From NCBI GenBank assembly GCA_030681835.1, contig JAUXRN010000118.1, positions 1-64,000 of the forward strand: 64,000 nt of DNA, read 5' to 3'. The position numbers and the translations under genes were made by a program. This document shows, one piece after another, positions 16,429-24,643 of the stretch; position 1 is the first letter of the stretch, and each line of letters starts with the position of its first letter. The DNA comes from Actinomycetota bacterium (GTDB lineage: Bacteria > Actinomycetota > Actinomycetes > S36-B12). The notes under the pieces are model-generated. The model had not been told where the DNA came from, ran no database searches, and saw only the letters and a program-made list of their open reading frames with translations.

Positions 16429-17598
16429 ATGGTAAGTCGCATGAGGAAAAGGAGTGCGGTCCTGTCGAGCGTTCTCGTCGCCGCCATGTTCGTCTCGCTC
16501 GGCACCCTATCGACAACGTCGGCCGCGCCGCGGAAGGACCTCAAGGAGGTCGAGCAGCAAGTGCGCGAGCTTCAGATGGAGGCCGGGTTCGCTGAGGAGA
16601 ACGTGAAGGGCGCGCAGGCTCGGCTCGACGGAATCTCGCGCCAGCTCGACACGATCCAAGACCGGGCCGATCGCGAACGAGCCGAACTGCGAGTGGCGGT
16701 ATCAACCATCGACGACATCGCGCGAGCGCAGTACACCAGTGGAGGCCTCGATCCCACGTTGCAGGTCTTGATGGCGGAGGATCCGGCCGAGTTTCTCGCC
16801 CAAGCCGCCGTGATGGGACAGATCGAGCAGACCCAGCTCTCCCAGTTGCGGCGCGCCCGGACAAGTCGCCTTCGCCTCGCCCAGACCGAGGCGGAGATCT
16901 CAGACCGCGAGGCGGCGTCTCAACTGGTTCGGGACGAGCTGGCTGCCGCCGAGGAATCCCTCGCGTCACGGCTCGCAGCGGCCGAGGAGGTACTGGCCAC
17001 CCTCCAGGAGGAGGAACGGCAGCGCCTCGCGCAGATCGCCGAGGAGCGCCGACAGCAGCAAATTGCCGAGGCGGCTGCGGCCACCCAGGCGGCCCAACAG
17101 GCGAATGCGTCCTCGGAGGGCGGGTCGCCCGACACCGGACCCTCGGGCGGCGGGTCACCCGACAACGGACCCTCGGGCGGCGGGTCGCCCGACAACGGAT
17201 CGGCTGAGTCCGGTGGAGGGTTCGCCGGTGGCTCCCGCGCCCAGGCCGCCGTGCAATACGCCCTCGCGCAGGTCGGGGAGCCGTACTCCTACAGTGCGCG
17301 GCCTCCGGACTCATGGGACTGCTCAAAGCTCACGGCGGCCGCATGGGGAAGTGTCGGCGTGAGCCTGACGGCGCTGAGCTACATCCAGTGGGACGAGACC
17401 CGGCGAGTTCCCGTCAGCGACATCCAGCCGGGTGATCTGGTCTTCTACTTCGGCAGCGGTGCGCGTCATGTTGCCATCTACATCGGCAACGGAAAGATGG
17501 TCAGCGCGTCCAACCCCCGGGATGGCGTCGAGATCATCGACTACCTCGGCCCCTGGTACAACGAGCGGTTCAGCGGAGTTGGCCGCGTCGTCGGCTGA
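16429..17598 (+). CDS. Secreted coiled-coil NlpC/P60 peptidoglycan endopeptidase, paralogue A
   Basis: A 389-residue exported protein. Signal peptide (about 1-33). Long coiled coil (about 36-225). Linker with three 10-residue GGSPDxG-type repeats (about 225-255), then an NlpC/P60 domain (about 265-389). The catalytic Cys is in SWDCSKLT and the His in ARHVAIYIG; the usual DCSG is DCSK. Family members cut peptide cross-links in the cell wall. Domain order matches RipA-like hydrolases. The paralogue 34471-35562 has the same order, and both genes have a CopR-like repeat just upstream, so wall remodelling seems tied to copper. Start is ATG 16429 or 16441; no clear Shine-Dalgarno sequence. Confidence 0.9.
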   Translation: MVSRMRKRSAVLSSVLVAAMFVSLGTLSTTSAAPRKDLKEVEQQVRELQMEAGFAEENVKGAQARLDGISRQLDTIQDRADRERAELRVAVSTIDDIARAQYTSGGLDPTLQVLMAEDPAEFLAQAAVMGQIEQTQLSQLRRARTSRLRLAQTEAEISDREAASQLVRDELAAAEESLASRLAAAEEVLATLQEEERQRLAQIAEERRQQQIAEAAAATQAAQQANASSEGGSPDTGPSGGGSPDNGPSGGGSPDNGSAESGGGFAGGSRAQAAVQYALAQVGEPYSYSARPPDSWDCSKLTAAAWGSVGVSLTALSYIQWDETRRVPVSDIQPGDLVFYFGSGARHVAIYIGNGKMVSASNPRDGVEIIDYLGPWYNERFSGVGRVVG

Positions 17599-17621
17599 AG
17601 CTCGGCAAGATCCCCTCGCGC

Positions 17622-17650
17622 CTCCAGCCACGGCCAGGCGCAGGCTGGAG
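17622..17650 (+). terminator. Probable hairpin terminator after NlpC/P60 gene
   Basis: A perfect 8-bp inverted repeat, CTCCAGCC at 17622-17629 and GGCTGGAG at 17643-17650, begins 23 bases after the stop at 17598. There is no U-tract, as is common in high-GC actinobacteria. Confidence 0.5.
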
Positions 17651-17767
17651 TTGTGCGCGTAAGGGCACAGAGAACCTTTACCCCGCCTCACGGGTACCGA
17701 CACCCACGGAGGGCACTCTGGAGATGCGGGGTCCACAAGGGCGGATCCCTCACCGGGAGGTCAAATC

Positions 17768-17989
17768 ATGAACATGTCCATTAAACACATCGTCGGAATG
17801 GTGGGCGTGGGTGCCGTGCTGATGGCCGTCCTCGCCGCCGTCGGCCTGCCAATCACGACCGTGCTGCTGCTCGCCTTCATTCTCGCCTGCCCGCTGATGA
17901 TGGTGGCGATGATGCTGCTGATGGGCGGGAACGGGATGAACCACGGCATGGATACGAAGCACGACGACGAGACCCACGCACACAGTTGA
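17768..17989 (+). CDS. Met-rich small membrane protein (73 aa), paralogue 2
   Basis: A 73-residue protein with two predicted helices, a Met cluster (CPLMMVAMMLLMGGNGMNHG) and a His/Asp tail ending DDETHAHS. Start ATG 17768 with GGGAGG upstream. It is clearly paralogous to 6195-6416: both start MNMS, share GLPxxTV and AFILACPLMM, and are equal in length. Unlike that gene, no convincing 11-bp operator precedes it; a degenerate CTTTACC/CTCACGG pair near 17676-17693 has the wrong spacing. A role in copper contact at the membrane is inferred from the Met/His content and the neighbourhood only. Confidence 0.75.
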   Translation: MNMSIKHIVGMVGVGAVLMAVLAAVGLPITTVLLLAFILACPLMMVAMMLLMGGNGMNHGMDTKHDDETHAHS

Positions 17990-18205
17990 GGTGACGCGTC
18001 CGCCTCGTCGTTCGTGGGCCACGGACCACGGTCCCCTCCGTTTCAGGGGCGCTGGGGGTTGGCTGTCGGTTGGGTTGTCGCCTTGACCTGCCGCGTTGGC
18101 GATGGCAGCGGGGTCGACGATGCACCCATGCGGAACTCGCCCACAGACGCAAGGACGGATCCAGCGACCCGCGGGCTCGGGTGCCCCCCGTGCAGGGGGT
18201 CATCC

Positions 18206-18222
18206 TTGACGCGATCTTCACC
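18206..18222 (+). promoter_or_regulatory. CopR-like tandem operator, site 8
   Basis: The plus strand reads TTGACGCGATCTTCACC, half-sites 11 bp apart, 79 bases before ATG 18301 of the two-gene membrane/exported protein unit. Confidence 0.7.
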
Positions 18223-18300
18223 TGAACGACGGAAGAATTGCAGGGATCCGGGCAGATAGTTGGGGTGGCACAGATCAGTCCCGAGGGAGGGAGGCGCGCG

Positions 18301-18882
18301 ATGGTCCTGACCCCACCGCTGCCAACCGCAGCAGAGCAGATACCGGCGGCCGAAAGGCTGGGGACGTCGAACACGAGCAGCGAGCGTGAACCGCCAAGGC
18401 GGAATGCGACCTTCCTCCCTTCGCTCGCCGCGGGCTCGATACTGGTCGGCCTCGCTGCCGCCCTAGCGCTATTGGCCTTCTACGTAGCCGTGCTGACCCT
18501 CTTCGGTGGAATCGGCCACCTGGGCGACCAACTCGTCCAGGACGGGCCGTGGGTGGTGATTCTGAGCGCCGGTTTCGGACTCCAGGCCGCCCTCCTGTTT
18601 GAGTTGCGGCGCAGGGGGCGCCTCGACGCGCAGTCAGGGTCGGCCGCGGGCGCAGGTGGCGGCGCGAGCGCAGGGGCCATGGTCGCCTGCTGCGCCCACC
18701 ATGCAGCCGACCTGTTGCCACTCATTGGTGCCTCGGGAGCCGCCGTCTTCCTGACGGCATACCGCACGCCCCTCATGCTGGTCGGTGTCGTCGTCACGGG
18801 GATCGGAATTGCACTGTCACTGAGGCGCCTTCGCCGCGCGCCTGTGGTGGTCGGGGCGCGAGCCGACGGTACACGACCATGA
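18301..18882 (+). CDS. Membrane protein with CCAHH motif
   Basis: 193 residues from ATG 18301, chosen because GAGGGAGGGAGG stands just upstream; the frame is open further 5'. Four predicted helices. AMVACCAHHAADLLPLIGAS (about residues 122-141) has adjacent Cys-Cys and His-His at the mouth of a helix, reminiscent of metal-handling membrane proteins such as MerT, although overall similarity is not evident. Its stop overlaps the start of the next gene (ATGA, 18879-18882). With an operator of the copper set upstream and these residues, a metal-binding or transport-related role is plausible but unproven. Confidence 0.72.
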   Translation: MVLTPPLPTAAEQIPAAERLGTSNTSSEREPPRRNATFLPSLAAGSILVGLAAALALLAFYVAVLTLFGGIGHLGDQLVQDGPWVVILSAGFGLQAALLFELRRRGRLDAQSGSAAGAGGGASAGAMVACCAHHAADLLPLIGASGAAVFLTAYRTPLMLVGVVVTGIGIALSLRRLRRAPVVVGARADGTRP

Positions 18883-19349
18883 CCGGCTTGCCGGCCCCCT
18901 CGCGCTCCCCCAGGCGATCGGCCAGATGGCTCGGATGGGCGATCGCCCTCGGGGCCGTCATCGCCGTCGTGATCGCCTCCGCGCTCGTGTGGCGCTCCAC
19001 CTCATCCGCGGTCCCCGAGCCTGCGCCTGGGCCGAGCCTGTCGACCCAGGTAGTGCAGGCCGGGGAGATCGAGGTCACCGTGACGCCCACGATGGCATCC
19101 GGCAAGGCGGGCTTCGCATTGGTCCTCGACACGCACTCGGTGGAGCTGGACATGGACCTCGCAGCAGCCGCCACGCTCACGGTCGACGGTCGCGATGCAG
19201 GGACCGCTTCGTGGGTCGGGCAGGAGCCCGGCGGCCACCATCGCGAGGGGACACTGAACTTCTCCGCGGATGTCGGTGACGGCTCGATCCTTGTCCTGCG
19301 CCTGGACGGCTTCGCTGAGCCGCTCGAGGTCACCTGGCCGGCGCCATGA
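18879..19349 (+). CDS. Exported single-anchor protein of unknown function
   Basis: A 156-residue protein: basic N-terminus, one membrane anchor (about residues 20-41), then an extracytoplasmic domain of about 110 residues with alternating hydrophobic strands (GEIEVTVTPTMASGKAGFAL, VELDMDLAAAATLTVDG) and a GGHHREG turn. The pattern suggests a small beta-sandwich; I do not recognise the family. It is translationally coupled to the CCAHH membrane protein and ends 39 bases before the acyltransferase gene. It may be a periplasmic partner of the membrane protein, perhaps binding metal through the paired His. Confidence 0.65.
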   Translation: MTGLPAPSRSPRRSARWLGWAIALGAVIAVVIASALVWRSTSSAVPEPAPGPSLSTQVVQAGEIEVTVTPTMASGKAGFALVLDTHSVELDMDLAAAATLTVDGRDAGTASWVGQEPGGHHREGTLNFSADVGDGSILVLRLDGFAEPLEVTWPAP

Positions 19350-19388
19350 GCGCAAGCCTCCGAGACGCAGTTCCTCGAACGGTCGACG

Positions 19389-20675
19389 TTGGCCGCTGAC
19401 TCCGCCAACGTGTTCATCCGGCAGCTCACGGGTGTTCGATTCGTAGCCGCCGCGTGGGTCGTGCTCTACCACTACCAAGGCCCGCTGGCCACCGCGGGAC
19501 TCCTGCCCCTGCCCGTCGTCTCCGACACGCTGCGGGTGGGCCGGCTGGGCGTCGATCTGTTCTTCGCGCTGTCCGGCTTCATCCTCACGCATACCTACTT
19601 GAGCAGCTTGGGACCCGCGCTACGAGGCCGGTCCACCCTGCGCTTCTGGTGGCTGCGCCTGGCCCGGATCTACCCCGTCCACCTGGTCATGCTGGTGGTT
19701 GCCGGGCTGGCCGTCGTCATTCAGGCGAAGGTGGCGGGCGAGGAGCCTGGCCGCGCCTGGCTCAACCCGATCGACTTCGCCAAGAACCTCCTGCTTGTCC
19801 AGGAATGGGGATCCGACCCAAGTCGCGGCTGGAACTACGTGGCGTGGTCCTTGTCGATGGAATGGCTGGCCTACCTGGCCTTCCCGCTCCTCGCCCTGGT
19901 CCTATGGGCCCTGCACAAGCGCGCACCGACCTGGTCCCTCGTGGTCCTGTGGGGCGTCGCCCTCACCCCTCTCGTGGAATACGGCCTGTCGACGGCGGAC
20001 CCGTACTACGGCAGCAACTGGGGGTCGACGTACCGCATCTTCAGTGAGTTCACCGCTGGCGCAATCACGTACCTCGTGGTGCGACGCCTCCTGAAGGGTG
20101 GCCCGACTTCGTCGGACCCCGCGCCCCGCGTGGAGCGGGTCGCGTCCATCCTCTCCGTCCTGCTTCCGCTGATGGTCGTCGCCGGAGCGGTCTTCCTCGC
20201 CAACTGGCCAGCTGCCCAGCCACCGGGCACCACACCGGCGAGCGGCGTCGAGCCGCTGCCTCCCTACTACCACTTGCTGCTCGTGCCCTTCCTCGTCGCC
20301 TGGATCGGTGCCCTGGCCCTGTCACGACGCGGCCTCGCTCGGTGGCTGTCGACTCGCTCACTCGTCCTCGGCGGCTTCATCTCCTACTCGCTATACATGA
20401 CGCACGTCGTCTGGCTCGGACTCTGGCGAGCCGCCCTCGGAGCCACGGGCCTCGACGGCGGGCTTGCGTACACCGCCGCGGTTGCCGTCCTGCTCGTCGG
20501 ATCCCTGGGCATCGCCTGGCTGATGTGGCGGCTCGTCGAGGAACCCGCCCGGGTGTGGATGCGGCGGCTGGCGGGATCCCGGCCCACGCCCACCGAGGAG
20601 GCGGGGGAGGCCATCGCCGAGTCGACGGGCGACCCCGACAGTGCCGCCCCCGTGCGACTGACAGGCGACCCGTGA
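19389..20675 (+). CDS. Acyltransferase 3 family membrane protein (OafA-like)
   Basis: Up to 428 residues with about ten helices. The N-terminal signature RQLTGVRFVAAAWVVLYHY contains the conserved Arg and His of acyltransferase-3 proteins, followed by LGVDLFFALSGFILTHTY and the RLARIYPVHL block. Such proteins transfer O-acyl groups to surface sugars or peptidoglycan. There is no C-terminal SGNH domain; the end is a short acidic tail. Start is TTG 19389 or GTG 19410, both with poor Shine-Dalgarno sequences. Its 3' end overlaps the convergent Lnt reading frame by 285 bases. The acceptor is unknown. Confidence 0.85.
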   Translation: MAADSANVFIRQLTGVRFVAAAWVVLYHYQGPLATAGLLPLPVVSDTLRVGRLGVDLFFALSGFILTHTYLSSLGPALRGRSTLRFWWLRLARIYPVHLVMLVVAGLAVVIQAKVAGEEPGRAWLNPIDFAKNLLLVQEWGSDPSRGWNYVAWSLSMEWLAYLAFPLLALVLWALHKRAPTWSLVVLWGVALTPLVEYGLSTADPYYGSNWGSTYRIFSEFTAGAITYLVVRRLLKGGPTSSDPAPRVERVASILSVLLPLMVVAGAVFLANWPAAQPPGTTPASGVEPLPPYYHLLLVPFLVAWIGALALSRRGLARWLSTRSLVLGGFISYSLYMTHVVWLGLWRAALGATGLDGGLAYTAAVAVLLVGSLGIAWLMWRLVEEPARVWMRRLAGSRPTPTEEAGEAIAESTGDPDSAAPVRLTGDP

Positions 20676-22181
20676 TGCGGACAGCGCCACGGCCAGCAGC
20701 CCGGCGAGGACCAGGGCCGATTCGACCCATCCGCCCCATCGGGTCGCCGCCGTCTGCTCGGTCCGCAGGACCACGTCAGCCGTCAACGTGCCTGCCTCGC
20801 CGTCATCGAGCATGCTCACGACCGAACCGTCGGGCGCGATGAAGGCGCTGACGCCGGTGGTCGAGGCGACCGCCACGGTTACGCCGTGCTCGATGGCTCG
20901 GGCGCGGGAGATCAGCAGCTGCTGCACGGGCTCCGCGGTTCCCGTGTAGGTGGCGTTGTTCGACTGCACGACGAGCAGCTGCGCCGGCATCTGCATCGCC
21001 TCTCTCACGGTGGAGTCGAACGCCACCTCGAAGCACAGGACGCTCGCCACCCTCAGGTCACCGACCCGTAGCAGCGCCGGTCCCGGCCCGGGGACGAAGT
21101 CACGGGGAACGGCGGCCAAGCGCCCGATCAGCGGCCGCAGCACGTCCCCGAACGGCACGTACTCACCGAAGGGGACGAGATTTCGCTTGACGTAGCGGTC
21201 GCCCGGGCCTTCGGTCGGATCCCAGGCCAACGCGGTGTTCTCCAGGCGGCCCGGGCTTGCCGCCGACGCGATGGTCGCTCCTACGAGGATCGGCGCGCCG
21301 ACCGACCTCGCGGACGCCGAGATCACCCGGGCGACCCCCGCGTCCGCGAAGGGGTCCAGGTCGGTCGCGCTCTCCGGCCACACGACGAGGTCCAGCTGCT
21401 CCCTCGCGGCCGCAAGGCTCATCGTCAGGCGCGCATGCCGCCCAAGCACGTCGCGGACGCGGGCCCCACCGTCATCGCTCACCTCGGACGCGCCCCCCTG
21501 CACCACCGCGACCCGGGCCGTGGGTCCCCCGCGAGCGGTGTCCTGGGCACTGCCGACTGCCCACGTCATGGCCACCGCCAGCGACGCGGCCGCGACGGCA
21601 CCCACCCCGAATTGGCGTGGGCGCATCCGTCGGGCGTTCAGGAGCCCCCATGCCGCCGCGGTGCCAGCCAGTGCAACGAGGAATGTCACGCCCGCGGCGC
21701 CCACGACGGACAGGGCGGGTGAGAGAGGCCCGTCGACCTGGCTGTGGGCAAGCCTCAACCATGGGAATCCGCCGAGGGGCAACGCTCCCCTCCCGGCCTC
21801 CACGACCACCCACGCCAAGGGCACCGACAGTGGCCACAACGACTGGCGTTGCAGCAGTGCCTGGGCGGTGAGGAGCAAGGCCCACCAGCCCGCGCACAGC
21901 AGGACCGTGAGCAGGTAGGCATCCCAGCCGATGACCCGTAGCCACGCCAGTGACGAAGCGAAGAAGACCGCGCCAGCGGCAGTCCCCAGCATCGCGGCCG
22001 AGGCCAATCGAACACCCTTGGTGGCGAACGCGAGCAGGCCAACCGACACCGGTGCCGCCCACCATTGGTTGGCAGGCGGGAAGGCCGCCGCCATGGCCAC
22101 GGCGGCCGCAACGGCAAGGACCGCCCGGGAGGGCATGCTCGGATCGAGTGCCACGGCCCTCAGCCGGAGCTGCTCAGGCAC
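20391..22181 (-). CDS. lnt: Apolipoprotein N-acyltransferase
   Basis: About 596 residues from GTG 22181. N-terminal membrane domain with six helices (about 15-200), then a nitrilase-type domain with the full Glu-Lys-Cys triad: E in VVWPESATD (about 271), K in RYVKRNLVPFGEY (about 332), C in SVLCFEVAFDS (about 383). Spacing is close to that of E. coli Lnt. A last helix (about 475-495) closes the usual protein. The frame then continues for about 100 low-complexity residues antisense to the acyltransferase gene. Lnt adds the third acyl chain to lipoproteins. It overlaps the preceding gene by 8 bases; ATG 22136 is an alternative start. Confidence 0.88.
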   Translation of the reverse strand: MPEQLRLRAVALDPSMPSRAVLAVAAAVAMAAAFPPANQWWAAPVSVGLLAFATKGVRLASAAMLGTAAGAVFFASSLAWLRVIGWDAYLLTVLLCAGWWALLLTAQALLQRQSLWPLSVPLAWVVVEAGRGALPLGGFPWLRLAHSQVDGPLSPALSVVGAAGVTFLVALAGTAAAWGLLNARRMRPRQFGVGAVAAASLAVAMTWAVGSAQDTARGGPTARVAVVQGGASEVSDDGGARVRDVLGRHARLTMSLAAAREQLDLVVWPESATDLDPFADAGVARVISASARSVGAPILVGATIASAASPGRLENTALAWDPTEGPGDRYVKRNLVPFGEYVPFGDVLRPLIGRLAAVPRDFVPGPGPALLRVGDLRVASVLCFEVAFDSTVREAMQMPAQLLVVQSNNATYTGTAEPVQQLLISRARAIEHGVTVAVASTTGVSAFIAPDGSVVSMLDDGEAGTLTADVVLRTEQTAATRWGGWVESALVLAGLLAVALSASRVACQSHGGGTVGVARRLGDGLPRLLGGRGPGSRQPPHPHPGGFLDEPPHQPGDAQGSDEQDGNRGGVRKPAVEARGSEGGSPESEPDDVRHV

Positions 22182-23565
22182 CGGCACTGTCAAGGGGATC
22201 CAGCGGTCGGACGCCTGTGTCGATGGCGTAGGGACGCTGCGCATGGTCGAAGGATTGCCGGTGGAGCGCGTCAATGCCCAGGGCACCTGCGGCAGCGGCG
22301 TGCAGGTTGTCGGCGTCGCCTGCGGGGTGCACGAGGACCACTGACCCTCCGGGGGACAGCAGGCCCGCCAGCTCAGCCATTTCGCGCCGGACGTGCGCAG
22401 GCGAGCCGAGGTAGTACAGGACCTCGGCGACGACCACGGTGTCCGCGGCAAGCACGCCCAACGCCCTAAGACGGGCAGTCGCCGTTGCGGCGTCGGCGAC
22501 GAGGACCGTGACATTGCCGAGCTCCCCGGTTCGCTCGCGGGCAGCCTCGACGGCGAGTGGACTGATGTCTAGGCCGACTATGCGCGCACCGGGAAACCGG
22601 GTCCCGAGGGCCAGCAGGTTGTGGCCGTCGGCGCAGCCGAACTCGACGATGGTCCGCGCGGTCGGTGGCACGGAGTCCACGAGCCGCTGCCTCTTCTCGT
22701 GTTCGTACGGCATCGTGCCGTACTGCCACGGGTCAGATGCCGCACGGAAGAGCGATTCGAAGACGCGGCGACGAGTGCGGTTCGCGAAACGCGCGGGGAG
22801 GACGGACAGGCTCCGGAATGCCCAGCGATGGAACCAGCCTCCCAGTCGCGAGCCGGTGGGACGAGGGTCTGCGGACGTGGCCGGGAGCGGCCCGGCGCGT
22901 CGCGACACGACCCAGGCGACGATCATGACGCTGCGCCAGAGTGCAGCCGTGGCCAGCGCCGCGGAAGCGGGCGCGCCTATCGCCACGAGCGTGAGGACCA
23001 GTGACGCATCGGCAATGCCGAGGCCCCATGGGGGAAGCGGTAGGTGCGTGAGCGAGCGGGCGACGACGGCCGCGGCGGCGGCCTCGAACGGGCTGATCAT
23101 CGCGCCGGCCGTGTGGGCCATGGACACCGCGGCCCAAGCGGTCGCCGCGGCGATAAGCGCTTCGCCCCCGAGGGTCGGCAGCACCAGGTGCGGGCCGCGG
23201 CGGGCAAGCCACTCCCGCGTCGCCGAGCACACTCCCGTGCGGTTCGGGACCGTCGACCAAGCGGCGATCACGGCGACCAGGGAGAGTATGAGCCACGCGA
23301 TGGCGAGGCTGGCCGTTCCCCCGTCGGCGGAGTGACCGCGGGCGAGGAGCATGACGGATGCGCCAATTGCGGTCGCGCCGACGAGCGTCGCCGCGACGAT
23401 GCGCACGGCACGGACGAGGTCGTCCTCGCCGCCCCCGGCTCGGTGAGGGAGGTGGTTCGCGGCACCGCTGAACCGGCCACCAGCCACCAGGCAGAAGGCA
23501 GCAGGAAGCGACGGCACTGCGGTGCGCAACTGCAATGCACCGGCGACCAGCCATGCGGCGAGCAT
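22174..23565 (-). CDS. Fusion of UPF0104-type membrane domain and SAM methyltransferase
   Basis: 463 residues from ATG 23565. Residues 1-235 contain six to seven helices with features of the lysylphosphatidylglycerol-synthase-like UPF0104 family (LPHRAGGGEDDLVRAVRI; LGIADASLVLTLVAIGAPASAAL, quoted in part). Residues about 285-460 form a class I methyltransferase: motif I VEFGCADGHNLLALG (about 305), IVGLDISPLAVEAA, and VVVAEVLYYL. This pairing is not one I know. The frame is open upstream to 23715 without ATG/GTG/TTG, so the N-terminus is a little uncertain. It overlaps lnt by 8 bases and shares operator site 9, which suggests a lipid or lipoprotein substrate. Confidence 0.78.
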   Translation of the reverse strand: MLAAWLVAGALQLRTAVPSLPAAFCLVAGGRFSGAANHLPHRAGGGEDDLVRAVRIVAATLVGATAIGASVMLLARGHSADGGTASLAIAWLILSLVAVIAAWSTVPNRTGVCSATREWLARRGPHLVLPTLGGEALIAAATAWAAVSMAHTAGAMISPFEAAAAAVVARSLTHLPLPPWGLGIADASLVLTLVAIGAPASAALATAALWRSVMIVAWVVSRRAGPLPATSADPRPTGSRLGGWFHRWAFRSLSVLPARFANRTRRRVFESLFRAASDPWQYGTMPYEHEKRQRLVDSVPPTARTIVEFGCADGHNLLALGTRFPGARIVGLDISPLAVEAARERTGELGNVTVLVADAATATARLRALGVLAADTVVVAEVLYYLGSPAHVRREMAELAGLLSPGGSVVLVHPAGDADNLHAAAAGALGIDALHRQSFDHAQRPYAIDTGVRPLDPLDSAGA

Positions 23566-23715
23566 CGCGACGATGACCCCGGCCGCCGTGATGTCGGAGG
23601 CCGCAATGACCCCTATAGCCGCCGACCAGTGCTCCTCGATAGCCGTGCCCCTCCGCTGCGACGCTGAAGCCTCACGATTCTGGCGCGACTCGATGGACGT
23701 CAGGCAGGCATCGGC

Positions 23716-23732
23716 TCAAGGTCTGGTCAAGC
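23716..23732 (-). promoter_or_regulatory. CopR-like tandem operator, site 9
   Basis: The minus strand reads GCTTGACCAGACCTTGAGC, half-sites 11 bp apart, upstream of the UPF0104-methyltransferase/lnt unit. Only 41 bases separate it from the oppositely oriented site 10, making a divergent pair. Confidence 0.72.
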
Positions 23733-23773
23733 CGCGGGCCCCGCACGAACCCGCCGGCGACCGTCGTGGCGGC

Positions 23774-23790
23774 TTGACCAAACCTTGACG
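23774..23790 (+). promoter_or_regulatory. CopR-like tandem operator, site 10
   Basis: The plus strand reads TTGACCAAACCTTGACG, half-sites 11 bp apart, 92 bases before the preferred GTG 23882 of the Lnt-like/VanW unit. A start at 23795 would lie inside the promoter and is unlikely. Confidence 0.75.
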
Positions 23791-23881
23791 AGTTGTGAGG
23801 CCTTTTGCCATTCGGCGCCCGGCAGACTCAGTTGAGGCGGGAGTTGCCTTGCATGACCGCATCGGGAGGAGGACCCAGTCC

Positions 23882-24643
23882 GTGCCGGTGCGCACCGAGA
23901 CAATCACAAGGGCCGCGGGACCCGGCCTTCTGGACCACGCGCGGCGGCGCCCGGACGCACCGCTATGGCGTGCGGCAAGCGCCGCGCTGGCCGGGTTGCT
24001 GGTCGGATCGGCAGGCGCCGGTCCGGTGGGCTGGTGGATGACCGTGGCCGGGCTGTCGCTGCTGGCGTTGAGCACGCTCAAGGCACGGCCCCTGTCGGCG
24101 ATCATCGCCGGATCCCTGGCCGGAGCCGTGGCACTCGGCGCCTGGCAAGCCACGAGCGCCACGGGGTCAACCGTGACGGCGACAGCCGTGGCGATTGCCG
24201 TCTCAGCCGCTGCCGGGGCGGCGTACGGAGCGATCGCCCGCATGGTCCAGACCTGGGCCGGCTGGCCACTGCTCCTCCCCGTGGTCTGGCTGGCCATCGA
24301 GGCCTCGATCTCGGGGACCGTGACGCTGCCTCGCGTCGACCCCGCTGCCATCGCCGCGATCCCTGGCGAGCAGGCATCAAGCATCGTGGTGCTGGCGGCC
24401 GGCCCCGTCATCGCATTCCTCCTCGGACTGGCATCGTGCTGCCTCGCCGCCGCCGCCGCTGGGATGCGCCGATGGGCACGGGCACGCACCGTCGTGGCAT
24501 CCCTGGCCGCAGCACTCGCGAGCCTGGGAATCCTCGTCATCTTGGAGTCAGCCGTTCACGCGCATGACGCCCCGCCGAGCAGCACCCTGTCGGCCCGAGT
24601 GCTGGCTCCCGTATTGCTGGACAAGGGCAACTCGGACGCATGA
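23882..24643 (+). CDS. Lnt-like membrane domain protein lacking the nitrilase domain
   Basis: 253 residues from GTG 23882, chosen for the GGGAGGAGG 9-10 bases upstream and for the operator position; earlier in-frame starts exist (23795, 23849). Six predicted helices. The run from GPVGWWMTVAGLSLLAL through LLLPVVWLAIEA and SGTVTLPRVD parallels the membrane half of the Lnt encoded divergently, including the WP-L-PVxW-xxE block, but it ends before any nitrilase domain. It may be a stand-alone paralogue of the Lnt membrane part. It overlaps vanW by ATGA. Function is unknown; it could bind lipoproteins without acylating them. Confidence 0.68.
   Translation: MPVRTETITRAAGPGLLDHARRRPDAPLWRAASAALAGLLVGSAGAGPVGWWMTVAGLSLLALSTLKARPLSAIIAGSLAGAVALGAWQATSATGSTVTATAVAIAVSAAAGAAYGAIARMVQTWAGWPLLLPVVWLAIEASISGTVTLPRVDPAAIAAIPGEQASSIVVLAAGPVIAFLLGLASCCLAAAAAGMRRWARARTVVASLAAALASLGILVILESAVHAHDAPPSSTLSARVLAPVLLDKGNSDA

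Noticed and set aside
17676-17693. Possible 14th CopR-like repeat before the second Met-rich small protein
   Set aside because: CTTTACC and CTCACGG are spaced 10, not 11 bp, and both differ from the consensus.
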